A DNA stretch of 64,000 nucleotides from NCBI GenBank assembly GCA_037954235.1, contig JBBMOA010000007.1, positions 2,124,501-2,188,500 of the forward strand. Reading direction: 5' to 3'. Below the pieces are notes generated by a model. The model was not told the DNA's origin. It did no database searches and saw only the letters and a program-made list of their open reading frames with translations. The stretch comes from Aulostomus chinensis (taxonomy: Eukaryota; Chordata; Actinopteri; Syngnathiformes; Aulostomidae). The position numbers were made by a program, and so were the translations under genes. The stretch's first letter is position 1. The number at the start of each line of letters is the position of its first letter. This document shows positions 18,461 to 33,117 of this stretch, in pieces.

Positions 18461-21400
18461 CACTCTATGGGAATTTTTTGCACTGTGCCCTGTTTTAATG
18501 GTACACACATGGTGAAGCCCTGCCGCCCTCTGGGCTCTTCACTCTGCATGAATGGAGCCTCTCAGCAGGCCTGATGCGTCCATCACCGTGCAGCTGCAGC
18601 AGAGACTCCACAGGTGTGCTGGTCCACTGGTCCACCCCCTCCATCCATCCCTCCACCCCCTCCATCCATAAATATTCACCAGTTTGTTCCCTGTATGGTG
18701 CAGGAATCAATAAGTGTAAGAGGGAGGCGGGGAGCAGGCGAGTTTTGTACACACGAGCGTTCGTCAAACGCTTGAATTGTGTCCGTGATTGACGTCGTTT
18801 GCGAGGGTGAAGTTGTTTTCTGAGCTAATCCTCGCAGAGTGGCAAACCACCGCGGCCCTCTCCCTCTCATCTACTGGCATTACCCCTCTAATCCTCCTCT
18901 CATTCACTCTCTCGTCCCGGGGATTTGAAGTAGCGCCGCCACAGTCAAGCAACCTCTCCAGCTCGGGAAGGAAAAGGTGGAAAGGGAGATGAGATCCCGG
19001 AGCTTCTGTACAAGTTAGACTTCGGTCTTGAAAACAGGGTGAAGAAAGGCAAACACCTGGGGGTGGGGGGGTGGGGGGGCTGGCGCGGCGCGGGAGGAGT
19101 TGATGCCTCTCATGAATCGCCGACCGTCAGAGCTTCCAGGCTGTCGTTGCGCGCCTGATTGAGCGGCGGTTCAGAGCAGAACCACGCACATCTCCGACTT
19201 TCTTTTCTTCTCTTCGCGGATGCGTGACAGAAATGAGCCGCTCGAGCCTGGCAGACATTCGGATCCCCCCCTCCCCCCCCACACACACCTAGGAAACTCC
19301 TCTGATCAGAGGCGCCACGCGGCTCGCGGGCGGACCCTGACGGGAGCCTGGGAGGACGCGGCCTCCCGCTCGCCTCCTCCCCGCTCCTCTCACGCGGGGC
19401 TGTCGAGAGTCCATTTCAGCTGATTTTATTTTTTATTTTTAGAGATTTAAACTAATCTCTCACGTGAATTTGCCTCCCACCGTCGCACGTGGGCTCGCTT
19501 GCATTCATCTCACAAATAAAAGAGTGAGCGCACAAAGGGGGGGAGGGAGACGCTTTGTGCGCGCGTCTGTCTCTGCGGGTGTTTGTGCGTGAGACTGCGT
19601 GGTCGGACTCAAACTGATCCCAGTTACAATAACAAGGCCCGCGTGCTCAGCCCCGTGAAGCCCGCCAAACGCACCCCGCCCCCACCCACGGAAGACGTGG
19701 ACTAAATAAGAGGAACCCTTTAGCACAACAGCACGAGGCCTCAGACTTCCCCCCCCCCCCCGCCCCCCCCAGCTCTCTCTCCTCCAGCCTGCAGGCTCGC
19801 GCGTGCGTTGTTTCCTGGCTACTGTTCGCTCTCCTGGATGATTTCAAGAACCCTCACGTGGTCGTGACAGTGCGGGGGGGGGGGGGGGGGTGACATGAGA
19901 AGGACGTGCTCTTATTAGCCGGTGAACGCTTTCACCAAACAGGTGGTGCACGTGTTCATTAACTGGCGGGTGCGGGCGCGGGACGCTAATCCCGCAGCGG
20001 GAGCTTTTCTCATGCTAATGCACCTGCGGGGGCGGGGCTGTCGAGCCCGCAGCCGTCAGCGGAGCGCCGTTGACGCGGGAGTTGTGCTTGACGTCTCGGG
20101 TAAATCATCCCGTCACCCTGCAGGCGGGCGGCCCTATGAGCTCCGTCCTCGGAGGTAAAACCACCTGAGAGGAGACGCACTCAGTAAGAACACCTCGCAG
20201 ACCAGACGGTGACGTAGGGTGACGTAGGCAGAGCAGCAAGCGCACCAGGTCAATCAAGCAGGTTAGTCCTACTGGAGTCAGAGACAGGGGCTCCTTGGTG
20301 TGTGTGTGTGTGTGTGGGGGGGGGGGGCAAAGACATGTTCCACCAGCACCTCGCCATGACCATAAATTGATTATCTGTGTACTGTAGGGGCCACCGGGGC
20401 CCGCTGAACACATGACGTGTGTCGTAGAAGTAAAAGGGTTGTGTGTCTTCAAGTGCATCCAACATGAAACCTGTGACATCACAGCCTTCAGTCCTGTGAA
20501 CAAACATCGACTCCTGTCAGGTGTGGCGCCGCAGTAACAGGTGAGTCGGGGCGGCGAGCGTCGCCTTGGCGGCTGCCTCTGATCGCCGTGTTTTTTTGTC
20601 CAAGCCTGGAAGCTCACACAAGCCTACACACACCACAACAGCATAATTAGAGAATACAGTTGGAATAATTTACCATAATTCAAGCTTTGTGGCAGCTGCT
20701 GCCGAGATCCACATCTTATACTTGAGTCATCCCTGTGATTGGCGCGCTCTGGTGACTGTGTCTGCTAGCATGCTGCACCACAGCGCCACCTATGACCTCC
20801 AAAGGGTTTGAAGGCTGAATCCTGGAAAGACTCCGAATGCCCTGTCGCTCCTGCGGCGCTCTGGTTGTGTCGTGATCACAACGCCGTGCTTCGTCACGCC
20901 CCTTATTAGTTCATTCCAGCTCCAGAATGAGGAATTAGCGATGCTCCTACAAAAAACAACATTTGTTCTTAATTTATGCTCTTTTAATTACACTTGTTCA
21001 AAACTTCCTTTGACTAAAGAATTAGATTATATAACTTGTGGATGTGCGGAGCGTCATTTACTGTAGTTGCGGGTCCGTGGACCCTCTGTCAGGCTTTGAC
21101 AGCGGCAGCTGCGTTTGCGTCGCAGGAGCCCGCGGTGCTCAGGGCCCTGTGAAAGAATCCCTCCTCTGTCCTTGTCTGGCTCCCTTGATAGCGTTGGGAA
21201 AATATTTACCTTCTAAACTATATTCAGTACAACCCTCGGAGAGAAGAGCCAAGTGATATTTTTCTGACATCGCCTCTGTGTATCAAACCAGCTGTATAAG
21301 AAAAAAGGTAAAAGCTATGGAAGTAGGCCATGACTCATGACTCACAGAAACTGGTTCTGGTGTTTGGAGGAGAGGGAGCGAGGGACCTCCTCAGTTCTTC

Positions 21401-21994
21401 CTGTAAAGGATTATGCTGGCCCACAGAGGACGTCACTTTGGATTTGTATTGGTGGGGAGTTCTTTGCTTTGGGTTGTTCCACCCAAAGAATCCTCTTCTT
21501 TACACCTGCATCTGTTATGGTGTCTGACGGGCTGGGAGGAGAAGAGCGGGATTGGGGGGAGATGCAACGGCGGTTTTCCCCTCTCTTTCAGGTGTCTGGG
21601 CAGGAAGCTTTCAGCTCGTGGTAATCACCTCGACTCGGCCGTTTTGTCAGGGAACCTTCCTCTGCTCTCCCTCCTTCATCCTCTCTCTTCCTGTCTCACA
21701 GTCAGCATCTCGCCTCATGCTGTCTTTAATCCAATTTTGCCTTTCCTTCTCGTTCCACCCCTCCCTCCCCGTGGCATTTGCATATTCCCCCCGTGATGTG
21801 AAATGAATTGAGAAGAGACCCGATCTCATTTTTATTTGTAATTTGTGACTGTGGGGCCGTTTGTTTAAGTAGAAAACAATTTTGCAAAAAGCTGTCTGCA
21901 TTTACTCAATTTAGGGGGAAAATAATGCCCATGGTGTATTTTCTGTGTGATTGTGAGCATCTGTGTGGTTTCATGTAGTATGTGCACGTTTGAT

Positions 21995-22044
<50 letters not shown>

Positions 22045-22872
22045 GAAAATGTTATTAGCCTTTCAGTATCCAGTTTCCCTGCAGCAGAGATTCTCAGATT
22101 TGCTGCTTCTGCTGACGCGCTGTGAACCTGTAACGCGCCCGCAGCCCTTGATTCCTTCTCCCTTATCAAGCAAAGGTGTGGAAGCCGCTTGGCTGCAGTC
22201 CTCTCTTGTCTCCAGTCCTCTCTTGTCTCCAGTCCTGGTGTGATGCTGAGCTGGAGCGAGGCGGTGTGGGTGTGTCACAGCTTGGTTTAGTTGTTGTTGT
22301 TGTTGTGGTTTTGCTTTTTTTAAATTGAGATTACATGGAGAACAGGAGCAGGGAGGAAAGAGATATGTAAACTGGATCCAAGGAAGTTGCAGGGGCAACG
22401 AGAGGTCAGGACTCGCTGTCGCGCTGACAGCCCAGTCACCGAGGAAGACTTAAGACCCCGAGCTTAGGTGGAGGAGTGAGACAGGCAGGGAGGGAGGATG
22501 ATGGAGGGAGAGCATCCTTCTTGTGTGATCAGTCTGATGGGGACGAAACGAAGTTGTTACTTTACTGAAAGCGATACTTTGCTGCAAAGGTATGTTTTGC
22601 CCGCCAGGCACTCACAAACAGGTGTCTGCACTCATGAGGATGTTGTGCTTCTCATCATTGTGCAGAAAGAGCCAGCCATGTATGAGCTTAGCTTGACGCT
22701 AAACCACAAGCGTCACAGTTGGTCTGCGTTCATCTTCAGAGAGATGAGCGCGTGTCGCCACCTCTGCATCGCTGAAAATGAATGAAGGGAAGCCAGATCA
22801 GAGGCAGAAAGTCACCTGATGGCGCGTCGGTGTGGTGACACGTAGTTGTAAGTAGACTGGAGGAGCTGAGAG

Positions 22873-22904
<32 letters not shown>

Positions 22905-25900
22905 GGGGGGGGGGGGGGCTGTTTGCACTCCAGCCTGTTGTGCAGAGACGGCTGCAGGATACAGGAGGATCCAATATAAGGTTCTTTACAGCAGTGAAAA
23001 GGGTGCCGTGCTCTAGTGTTTGTCTGAGTATCATCGGGGGGCAAATGAAGAGACAGCGAGAGGAAAAGTACGAGGTGCCCTTTGGAAAGGAAGCGAGAAG
23101 CAAGATTATTGTCTCGCCGCGCAAAGTCGGAAACCAAAGAGCAAACTGGAGCAAGTGATTCACTTTAGTACGTCCACGTTAAGGTGCGGATCACGTTCTG
23201 ACACCGCGTCTCCCTCCATGTCCAACAGGCGTTCCAAAAAGTTCAAGCTGCTCCTGCAAGTCGACAGCTGTCTCTCATTGGTCAGAGGAGTGGGAGGTGA
23301 TTTATCAATAAGCCAATACCGTGACCGGTAGTACAATAACAGAAAGAGAAACCAACATATTGCTCATAGGCAGAAACAATCGATACTTTACTCTATCATA
23401 TACTTTCTACCACAGAGGCCCTTATCGCTGTCTGTCAGGGTCTAACACTTCTTCTACTTTTTCAAATTCCTAGTCATTTATTTCTCAAAATCACACACAA
23501 AACGCAACACAAATGATGCAGAGTGACGAGAGAAGGTATCACACAGACACACAAATGAAAACGGTGGCAAGAACATGAAAAATAAAAGTCAACGCCAGCG
23601 GTGCTCAGACCCACTACCCTGGAGGACCAGGTCTGACCTGAGCAGGGCGCCGCGGGTCAGAGCAAACACCTTGTTTGTTCAAACGCCCTCTGTAGTCGAC
23701 CTCTTTGTCCGTCTGGTCTCTCACTTCCCTCACGTCACCCTCGGCCGCACGACTCACTCAGGAGTAACTCATCGTCAGGTGAAAAGAGCGTCCCCGCCTC
23801 ACAGCATGAACAGTAAGTTACATCTTTCTCAGAAGTATTTATTTATTCATTCATGTATTTATTTTTACATGGGGGGGGGGGCAGGCCTGCTGGTGGAAAC
23901 ATTGCATTTGCAGGCTCAGGCTCTGCCTTACAACTCTTCTCTCTTTGAACTTTGAACTTTCTTAAAGGTTAAAAAAGAGGGTTTCACTTTTAATTCTTCA
24001 CACTTAAGAATATAAGACTCCTAATAATGAGATTATCCAGAGAAAAGTTTTCCTCAGAATCTTGACTGTAATTTGTCTTCTCCTTAATTTTGATGAAGCC
24101 AGTTTAAGTCCCCAAAGAAGTGGCAACAGCACAAGCCGCTGGGCCCCTGACCTCACGGCTCAGGGGGGCTGTCGAGTGATCCAGGTGTTGCTGGTTTGAC
24201 CCCCACACCCTCGAGGTTGTGTCAAAGGGTCCTTCAACCAGGATCCTGAACCCTAATTGCTGCTGTGGTTGTCACCTTCAGTGCTTTGAAGCAGCGTATA
24301 GAAAGAAACCCACCATCAGCTCTCCCCTGACTCTCTCCAGTGGAGCAGAGCCAGGCTCAACGGGGACGGACGTCTGCTTCGACCTGCTGGAGGGAGAGAG
24401 AGACAGAGGACAGGGACAGACAAAGATGGAGGAAGGACAGAGAAGATGGACTGCTGCTGGCGAGACCTGCTGCGAGGTGGCAGCCAGTCGCGGTGACGTG
24501 GTGGGACCGTAGGTATTGGAATAATGGGAGCGATGACTTTAATGCTGCAACGCGCTGAATATTGCATTGTGTTGTGTTCCCGCTGCGCTCACGGGGGACC
24601 TACACCTGCTCTATATACCTGCCCTCAGACGACTTCTGCTAAGAACCGCGGCTCTATAAATAAACGGGAGATGAATCAGGAAGCCAACAGCAGTCTTGAC
24701 TGTCAGGAGTCTGACATTTTGCTGACCTGTTCATCCACCTGACCCCCTCCGTGTCTGGCTTAGCCGCTGAACAATGTCATGCTGCTGCTGTTGTTGTTTT
24801 GTTGTTTTGTTAAAACTCTTATATATCTTGGAAGGAAACACCAAGTGGTACAGTTTAATTGCAGTAACAGAAACTGCCCTGAAAGGAGCAAACCAACTTT
24901 TGGAAAAATGTGCTTATTTGCCGACCTCCCTGGAGCCGGACAGGAGGGTGGAGGCTACTCAGCCTTCTCTGCTCTGGATGTGCACTGACTGCTAGTTAGG
25001 TTAGCACAGCCAGTGCTCGTGGATGGGACATGTAGCTCAGCCTGGAGCCATCAAATACCGTTTCTCCAAAAGGATCCTTACCTGCATGAATAGAAGTAGG
25101 GCAGTGGGAAATATTCATGACGGAATACTAATCCAAACTAGTGGGATATTGTGATTTTAGAATCAAAAATAGCCGGATCTACTTTCGCGGTAGTAGTTTG
25201 ACGCAGCACCTCAAAACAAAAACCACAAGTTGAGGACTAGAATAGCGACTGCTACTCGTAACTGTCCCTGGATTTGAACTGCAGGTTTGAGGAGCTGACA
25301 GGGCAACACGGAGCGATGCTAACCACCACTAGCATTCTTTGTGCTAAGCTAATCAGCCTGACCCTGTGGGTCTCAGCCCCCGATGCAGCCCGGAGGAGAG
25401 GAGGGCTCGGTCTTCTTGTCTGGTTGTGGGGGTGATGGACGATAAGCAAACTGCCTACAAAGTTGGTGTGTTCCATAAATGTGCCAACGTCTGATCAGCT
25501 TCCTGAGCTGCGTCGGCCCCTCCAGAACAAGTCGCAGTCTTCTGGCTGTAGAAGCTGATGTGGCGTCAGGATAAGTGGAGGATGGAGAGGGAGCGTGTTC
25601 ATGTGTGTCTTTCTGTGTGCTTGAACCGCGTACGTCTCATTACCGTGGAGGCCGCCACAATCTCCTCACATAATCAATTACACATCTTTGTGTGTGAGGT
25701 GTCAGGCAGATGTGAGCGCCGCGTGGCACCGAGCAGAGACGACAGCCGTGGCAGCCTGCTGGCCAAGGCTCTGCATTATTGATGCCCATTACCACAGACA
25801 TTGTCAACTCCAGACTTCACCTGGAGGCAGGAGTGGTGAGGTAAATCTCTTACTGACCTCCGACGGTACTCATTCCCACGATGCATTGTGTGACCTGGTG

Positions 25901-28900
25901 CCTAACTGTGATAAATGAGCACCACTGGTAGGGCTTTGTTTCACTGAATCCACCTCCTCATCGCAGCGCGAGACGCGTGTTTTGCTATTTTAATGTTCTC
26001 CTATCATGCGCCGTGTGATTGCCTAACTTGCCTAAACTCTGAATGATCTGCAGTGAGCGCGGTGGAGTTCATTTCACTGACACCTGCCATTACCTCCCCC
26101 GTCCATCTGAAACTTTTGTTTTGTCTCAACCTTTGCATGCTGGATAGCCTCTCTGTGGCATTTCCCCTGAGAGCTGGATTGATTTTGTGCTATTGATTAA
26201 CCAGGAGCTGTTTTGCTTCCAGCGACAAAACATCACTTTAAACAACAATTTATACGTTGCAGAAAAGGCTGTGACGGACTGTTGCTGACAGTTTACAAAC
26301 TGGGAGAGGGCTAAGTGTGTGATTGAGTCGCGGGGCTGATAGAACTGTCCTTAAGCACTCTAATGAATCAGCCCCTCCGACAGGCAGCCCACCTATAGGC
26401 TGCAATGAGCAAGGGAAAATTGGAGCCAGGGCCAGGACATGTCATGGGAATTCAATGCTTGTGCTTATTTATTATCTATTGAAGTTGAATTTCACAACCT
26501 TTTGTACCCAAAGGTCCAATTAAGTGAGCTTAACAATGGCTGCAGCTCCTCTCTGTGTGGCCCGAGGAGGCACTGATAAACACGCAGGAGGAGGCAGCCG
26601 CCCAAGCTTGGCGGGTGAACTGTGGACGAGGATACTTGTGATGCAGCAGAAGGAGGATCACATGGCCGGCCAGGTTGAGACGTGTTGACACTCGGTCAAG
26701 TTTGCTCTGGAGCCCAGCGTGCAAACTGAAGTAACTGTGCAACAGCAATTTGAGCAGTGAAAGGCGCTGTAGATGATAATGACTGACATGGTAGAATGAG
26801 GACGGAAAAAAAGGACTTTGCCAAAATTTCCTCCGGTCTGGTGATCAGAGCCATGGCGAGGAAGATGAGGGCGCTGTGGCTGAGATTAGAAAATGTGCTC
26901 AAAGATGATGTCCATCTCCTTGTTCACTTGTTTAATAAATCCCTGGAGACGGAGACACGGTCTAGAGCTCCACCACAGCCTGATGATGGCTGATTATGTG
27001 TGTCATTGAAGCCGCGGCGTGTAGTACCGCTCAGGCTTGATGAGGAGCAAGCGTGTTTGTGTGACAGCAGCTGGCGTGTGGACGGGCACGGAGGTGGAGG
27101 AGACGACGAGGTAGCACGCGAGAGTGAGTGAGTGATTGGGCGCAGTTTTTCTCTTGTTGATTTTGAAGTATTTTTCAAGGCACTGAACACAACACAACAA
27201 ACCAACATCTAATTGGTCGCCTTCGTAGCATAAACACACAAGTCTTTTTTTTTTTAAAGTTTTTGAGAAAACACAAAAAACTGGAGAGAAAACATAAAGA
27301 GTCATATCAATCATAAGGAGTTGATTTAAGCAAAAAAAAAATGGTAGAAAATCATGACTCAGGCAGTCATTTCAAGAAGGTGAGGATCTTTAGAGACAAA
27401 CCATTTCGACCAGCTACCGTTTTTTCCTGGCTCATTCATCAGGGACATTAGCAGCCTCACCTGTGTTTCCTTCAGCTGGAGATTTTTTCCTCCAAATGTC
27501 CTGAACGACACCAGCAGGTTCATGTGTGGCTGTGGTGGAAGCCTCGCTGTGCCTGGGCGGCAGATATGTTTGGGGGGGGGGGGGGGGGGAGACGCTTGTG
27601 AGGCTTTCAAGCTATTTTAGATTTAGAAAGCAGTGATCGCCACACAAACACACACTCGCTCACAAATCCGCACACAGCTAGTCGCTACTTCAGCAACACG
27701 GGCACAAACATGTTGACACGCCTGTGTTTTCTGAAGTTGAGGCTGCTCGGCCTGGCGGTGAGTGGAACAGCCAGAACAGGAACAAACCGTGTGATTTGAC
27801 TGCAGAACAAAGCGGATGCTTTGTGTCCATGAGCACAGAACTTCAGCAGATAGAATGTGCACTGTAGCATGATCAAACAATCTCTCTGCCACAGCGGCTC
27901 GTGGACACGTCCTAATCCTTAAGAGGACATACCAATCTATTTATTTCTGCTTGTGTTGTGATCTGTCTTTTGTTCTCTCCATCCTGGCATATGTGTCTGT
28001 GGTGTGTGTGAGCATGTGTGGGATTTTACTCTTTGTGCAATCCAGCTACCAATTTCTGTCAGCTCTCCCAGGGACCAGTGAACGTGCGTAGCTTTCTTTC
28101 TATCTTTTTCTCTCTGCCTCGACAGTGTAGGGCTTAATTCTGTGGTCTAATCAGACCATATGGTCTCTAGTCTTATGATGTGCTGAGAAGGATGGGATAG
28201 GGTTGCTGCTGTGTGGTTAGCGGCGCCAGCCTCGCCGTGGAAACACACAGACACGCGCCACTGCCCCACATTAACGATCAAGACCTGGAACTGAGGGCGC
28301 AGAGCTTGCTGCAGCCTGCTTAAGCTCTTTTACTCAAAATGAAACAAAGGAAATGAAAAAAAAAGGCGGGAGGGAAAGAAAGCCAGAAGTTTCCTGGGAT
28401 TCAGCTGCACGTCTGCTGCTTAGTTTGTCATGTCGTTTTTCAACAAGTTATCGACTCATAATTACTGCTGCCCTTTCTGCCACGACACTGCAAGCAATTT
28501 GAATAATTAATTGTGTGACTGCCTGTTAACTTGATGGATATCTCCGACTGAGAAATGGTCGCCGCTGTCAAACACTAAAAATCTGCCCCGGAATGTTCAG
28601 CCAGCCCAAAAATAATTGTGCGTTCAATGTCTAAATGAGTCACTGAGCTAGTCTGAGTGTGTGATCAGGATATATTTACTCTAAATCCCTCTGATGGAGT
28701 ATTATACTGTAAAAAATGTGTATTAATGTGAGATCATCCAGTGTTGGGCTGATTAACGTTGCTCTTACCTACATGTGCTGGCTCTGATGGTGTCACGTAG
28801 TTGTGATAGCAGATATTGTGATAAATCGTGATGAGGTCTGGGATTTGAAGACTTGCTCTCTCTGGCGCATGGGGGGTGATAAACATTGATCTTGTTTAAT

Positions 28901-31533
28901 CTTGCTGGCCTGCTGCTAATGACGGGAGATGATGGTCCTCACAGGACAGACTGCTCACTGGATTAGTTCTCTAAATGAGGACTTTATCCTCATCCTCTCC
29001 TCCTCTTCCCCCACTACCAATAAGCCAAACCGCAGTCACATGCTGATGGACGCTACAATGCATGTGACTAGACCTGCATGTTTGGTTCGGTTTCGACGAA
29101 CCACGTCCATGTGTGTTCTGTCAGTGTGCGTCCACGCAAGCACGCACGGGAGCGACACTGTCTGAACTCACTCGTGCTCCGTCCTAATCTGCTGCCACAG
29201 GAATGCATTTACTGCACCCTTGCCCAGTAAGGGACAGTGATAGGGTGCTCCCACAATGCCCCTGAGCAAACACAGACTCAGGTTGTGCTTGCAGTGATAG
29301 ATTAACGCTGTCTCACCCATACACTGTGGCGTGTTTTCCCATTAAACCTGTGTGGCTCCCTCTGTTTGCTTCTGTGTGTGTGTGTGTGTGTGAACATGCA
29401 TGGCTGTGTGTGTTTATGTGTGTGTGTGTGTGTGTGTGAACATGCATGGCTGTGCGTGTTTATGTTTGTTTGTCTATCATGGAAAGATATCGAAAGGGCT
29501 CTGAGGACAACCACCATCAATCACCGGCATGAAGGAAAATGGAGAGCGGGATGAAAGAGAGATGGAGGTCGCCATAGGAAGCGGCGTGTGGAGGAGAGGA
29601 AGAGACAGAGGAGTAGAGGATGAATGGATGGAGCGGTGCAGCCTGGCTCTGATTGAGCTGGGTAGTGTAGTTTATATCCTTTAGAGATAAGGCTGGGGAG
29701 CACTGCTCAGCAGCTTCTTCCCCCTGTAGCTTGAACGGAGCATGATAATAAGAAAGCGTGAATAGGCCAAATTGAATTAATGCTGCAGCACACCATAAAA
29801 GCCCTAACTATAATGCATTTTAAAATCCTATAATGAGCAGGGAGCTAAAATAATTTCACACTCCAGTGAAGAAGATGGGTCCCTAACAGATTTTGGGCCT
29901 GGCTGACACCGCCAGTGCTTTTGTCATTCAATGGGGTGCTATGTCGAAATGATACTTACTCTTACTTCGCGGGGTACAAGAGCACGAGGGAAAGTCGGCA
30001 AACGAAGCCATTCAGATTTCCCCAACACATTCAGAGTTTAATCAGCACGGTGAGCGGCTGCTGGCCCGCTCCGGTCTCACCTCGGTCAGTTTTACAGTCT
30101 GGGAGAAAAACAGTTGCAGAGGGGCACATCTGCCATGAAAGTGCTCCCCTCATTACTCTCCATTAACAGCACATTCACTGATGGGGACAGCAGTGGGAGT
30201 TGGACCCTGTCCCGTTTGTGCTCTCACACACACATTATCTCACAGATGTGGGGTTTTGTATACAGAGTACACACACCAAACAGTATTTTTCAGTGTTTCA
30301 CACCCTCATATGCTCTCAGCTCTCCCGTCCTCATCATTAGAGTTGCTCCGTCATAAAACTGAAATTACCTCTCCATCATCAAGCCAGGGAGAGAGAGAGA
30401 GACAGATAGCTCTCTGACACACTAACACCATGAGACGGGCGCTGATAGAGACAAATGACCAAATGAGGGACTCTCTATGAACCTCTCAGGCTGGAATGGA
30501 GGAAGAAAGCAACGTGGTATCAACCGCAATTTCGTTCTCTCCTCCTCTCTCCTCGCTCCTCTCCTCTCTTGTCTTCTCTTCATGCACATCAAACTCTACC
30601 CTGCACCCCGCTGACCATTCCTAAAGGAATATCGTGTGCTTTTGTAGCTGCATCGGGTTTCTTTGAGCTACGCTTTCCTCTCAATGCTGGGCGAGCGGTT
30701 GTCTGCCTACAACTGCAAAGATACACACACATAGACAACTGCTGCAACACATCAGTGCAAAAACACACACACACACACACACACTTCAATAAACACTTTT
30801 GAACATGTGCGTGCGTGCAACACGCCAACCCCCTGGACTATTTCTATGTATAGATGTGCGTCATGAGAGCTCATCAAAAGTGAAGCCAACAGATCTGCTG
30901 TGCTCCCCAGCAGCACGTTCATCACAAGCCCCACCCTCTCAGCTGGGAGTGTTGACATGAACTAAGTTAGCGTTGGCGATTGGCCCCGTCCTGGCAACGT
31001 TCATGGGGTTCCTTTTTAAATGTATTTCACTTAAATGCCTGTAATTTTTCAGTGGCACATTTTATACCAGAAAGTATCACTCAAGTATTTTCAAGCATGG
31101 AGGTGTGTGAATATCTGTGTCTGCTAACGGGAGGAGAGACGACGGAGGTTGTTGCTGGCGCTACCCTTCATCAGACCGGAACGTCCGTGGTTCAGTTCTT
31201 TCATAGCACAACGTGGCTGAGCGCTCGTAGCAACTGCATTTAGTTTGCATCAAGTTCTGTTGTCAGATAAAAAGGTGATTGATGGCTGGTTTGTTTGAAG
31301 TACCAGTAGTTTCTGAGGCAAGTATTTGCTGTTGTTGTTTGGGGGGGGGGGGGGGGCGACTTGTGTAATTTGATATCACAAAGGTGGAGAGTGTTGTGAG
31401 TTGTTAAAATGAGTTGTGATGCTCTTATCTGATGGCTCAGCACGAGGCCACGGCTCCATTTCATGTTCGCTGAGCAGGAACACGATGCCAGTGTCCAGCC
31501 AGGAGTTGAAGGAAGTGGAGATGTGTTGTCTAT

Positions 31534-31584
<51 letters not shown>

Positions 31585-33074
31585 ATAAGTGGAGGAAACA
31601 AACACCACAGGCTTCCAGTAGAGCTGGAGGAGACCAGGCACCCAGACACGCTTCTCACAGACTCCTTGGTTCTCGTCCGCCTGGCTCCGCCCAGTCGAAT
31701 CAGACTGCTGGCCTCTGGGCTGGTGGTTTGTCACCTTTGCTGGTGCAACAAGGATGTAGTTGTCATCTTGGCAGGAAACGAGTTTTATACATCATCTTAA
31801 AGGTCTTGTTGAGCTCTATCACATCATCAAAGACTACAGTCACTATATATTTTACTTTACTGCTACTTTTTAACTTTAGTTTAAGGCTGAAAACATAAAA
31901 GCATATTTGATGTTTTGGCTAAAATGTAGCAGTCCGCAGGTTCGTGAGAGGATCTTTTGACCCGTGACTGAAGCCCATAGAAGTGTGGATCGCTTGAACA
32001 TGTCGTCTGGAACTCAATAATCCATGCACACGGCAAATTGTGACGTTTATGGCAGCGCATAAATTCCTTCATTGATGCTCATCCAAGCGGGAGAGAGGCT
32101 GCGAGTGTGTGAGAGGAGCCGGGAGGGGTCATGCAGAACGCCATTACCAGCGTTTGAAAAAAGCCTCAAAGGGGCGGAGCTTGTCGAGACTCTGCTAATG
32201 GCAGCAACTGCACACTTGAACTCTCCACACTGGCGGCCCCTCGCTGCTGCCAGTGTGGGAAACACTCCACGCCATCCGACTCATCGACTGACTCAGACTT
32301 GAGCAAAGGAACGAAGCTCCGCTGTGAACGTGGCGCGGCGTGCGTGTGCCTCGTCCCATCCGTGTCACTTGTAGCGTAGTGGGTGGCGGTTGGACGAGTG
32401 CGTGAGTCCTCCACGGGCTTTTGGGTATGAATGCTTGAGAGCTTATTATTTCTGCACTGAGTGTGTGTTTGGTTAGGGCCATTGTTCCCTCACACATTTG
32501 AGAATAGGAGGCCTACTTCACAATCAGATCTAATTATGTGCGATGTCACAGGTAGTTGTGGAGATGCAGCCCTTGACTACTAATGCAGTGCTTATGTTCA
32601 TGTAAACGAATGCCTGTCTGTACAGTTTCATCTGAGGAGAAACAAGGAATCCCACACACGGTCAGTCACTTGTACGCACTTCAGTTTCACTTTAGATTTC
32701 CATGCATCTGATTGGTCATTATCTCCACCTGCTAATCAGGTGTGGGGACTGAGAGCAGTGTGTGTGTGTGTGTGTGTGTGTGTCTTCAACCTCCCGATCC
32801 ACTGAAAACTACAGTAAATCAACAGATCTACAGAGTTTAGACAGTTGCAGAGAGACATAAACTCATCAGGGTTGGAAAAAGGTGAGTATGACGCAAACCC
32901 CTGAGGGTCCTGCCCCCCTAAACCCCGCCCGCCAACCCCCTGGAGAACAAAACGTTTTACTATCAGCTTTAATATGTGGATTTAGGCAGGAGGATCAAGG
33001 AAAAGTCTCAGTTCAGGGCAACAACCGAGACTACAGAGCCGCAATACAAAGACATTAAATGAAACACACACACT

Positions 33075-33117
<43 letters not shown>

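Noticed and set aside
22736..23137. Minus-strand frame with polyglutamine or polyserine
   Set aside because: The run comes from the (CTG)10 repeat and adjoining poly-G; flanking residues match nothing and no exon signals fit.
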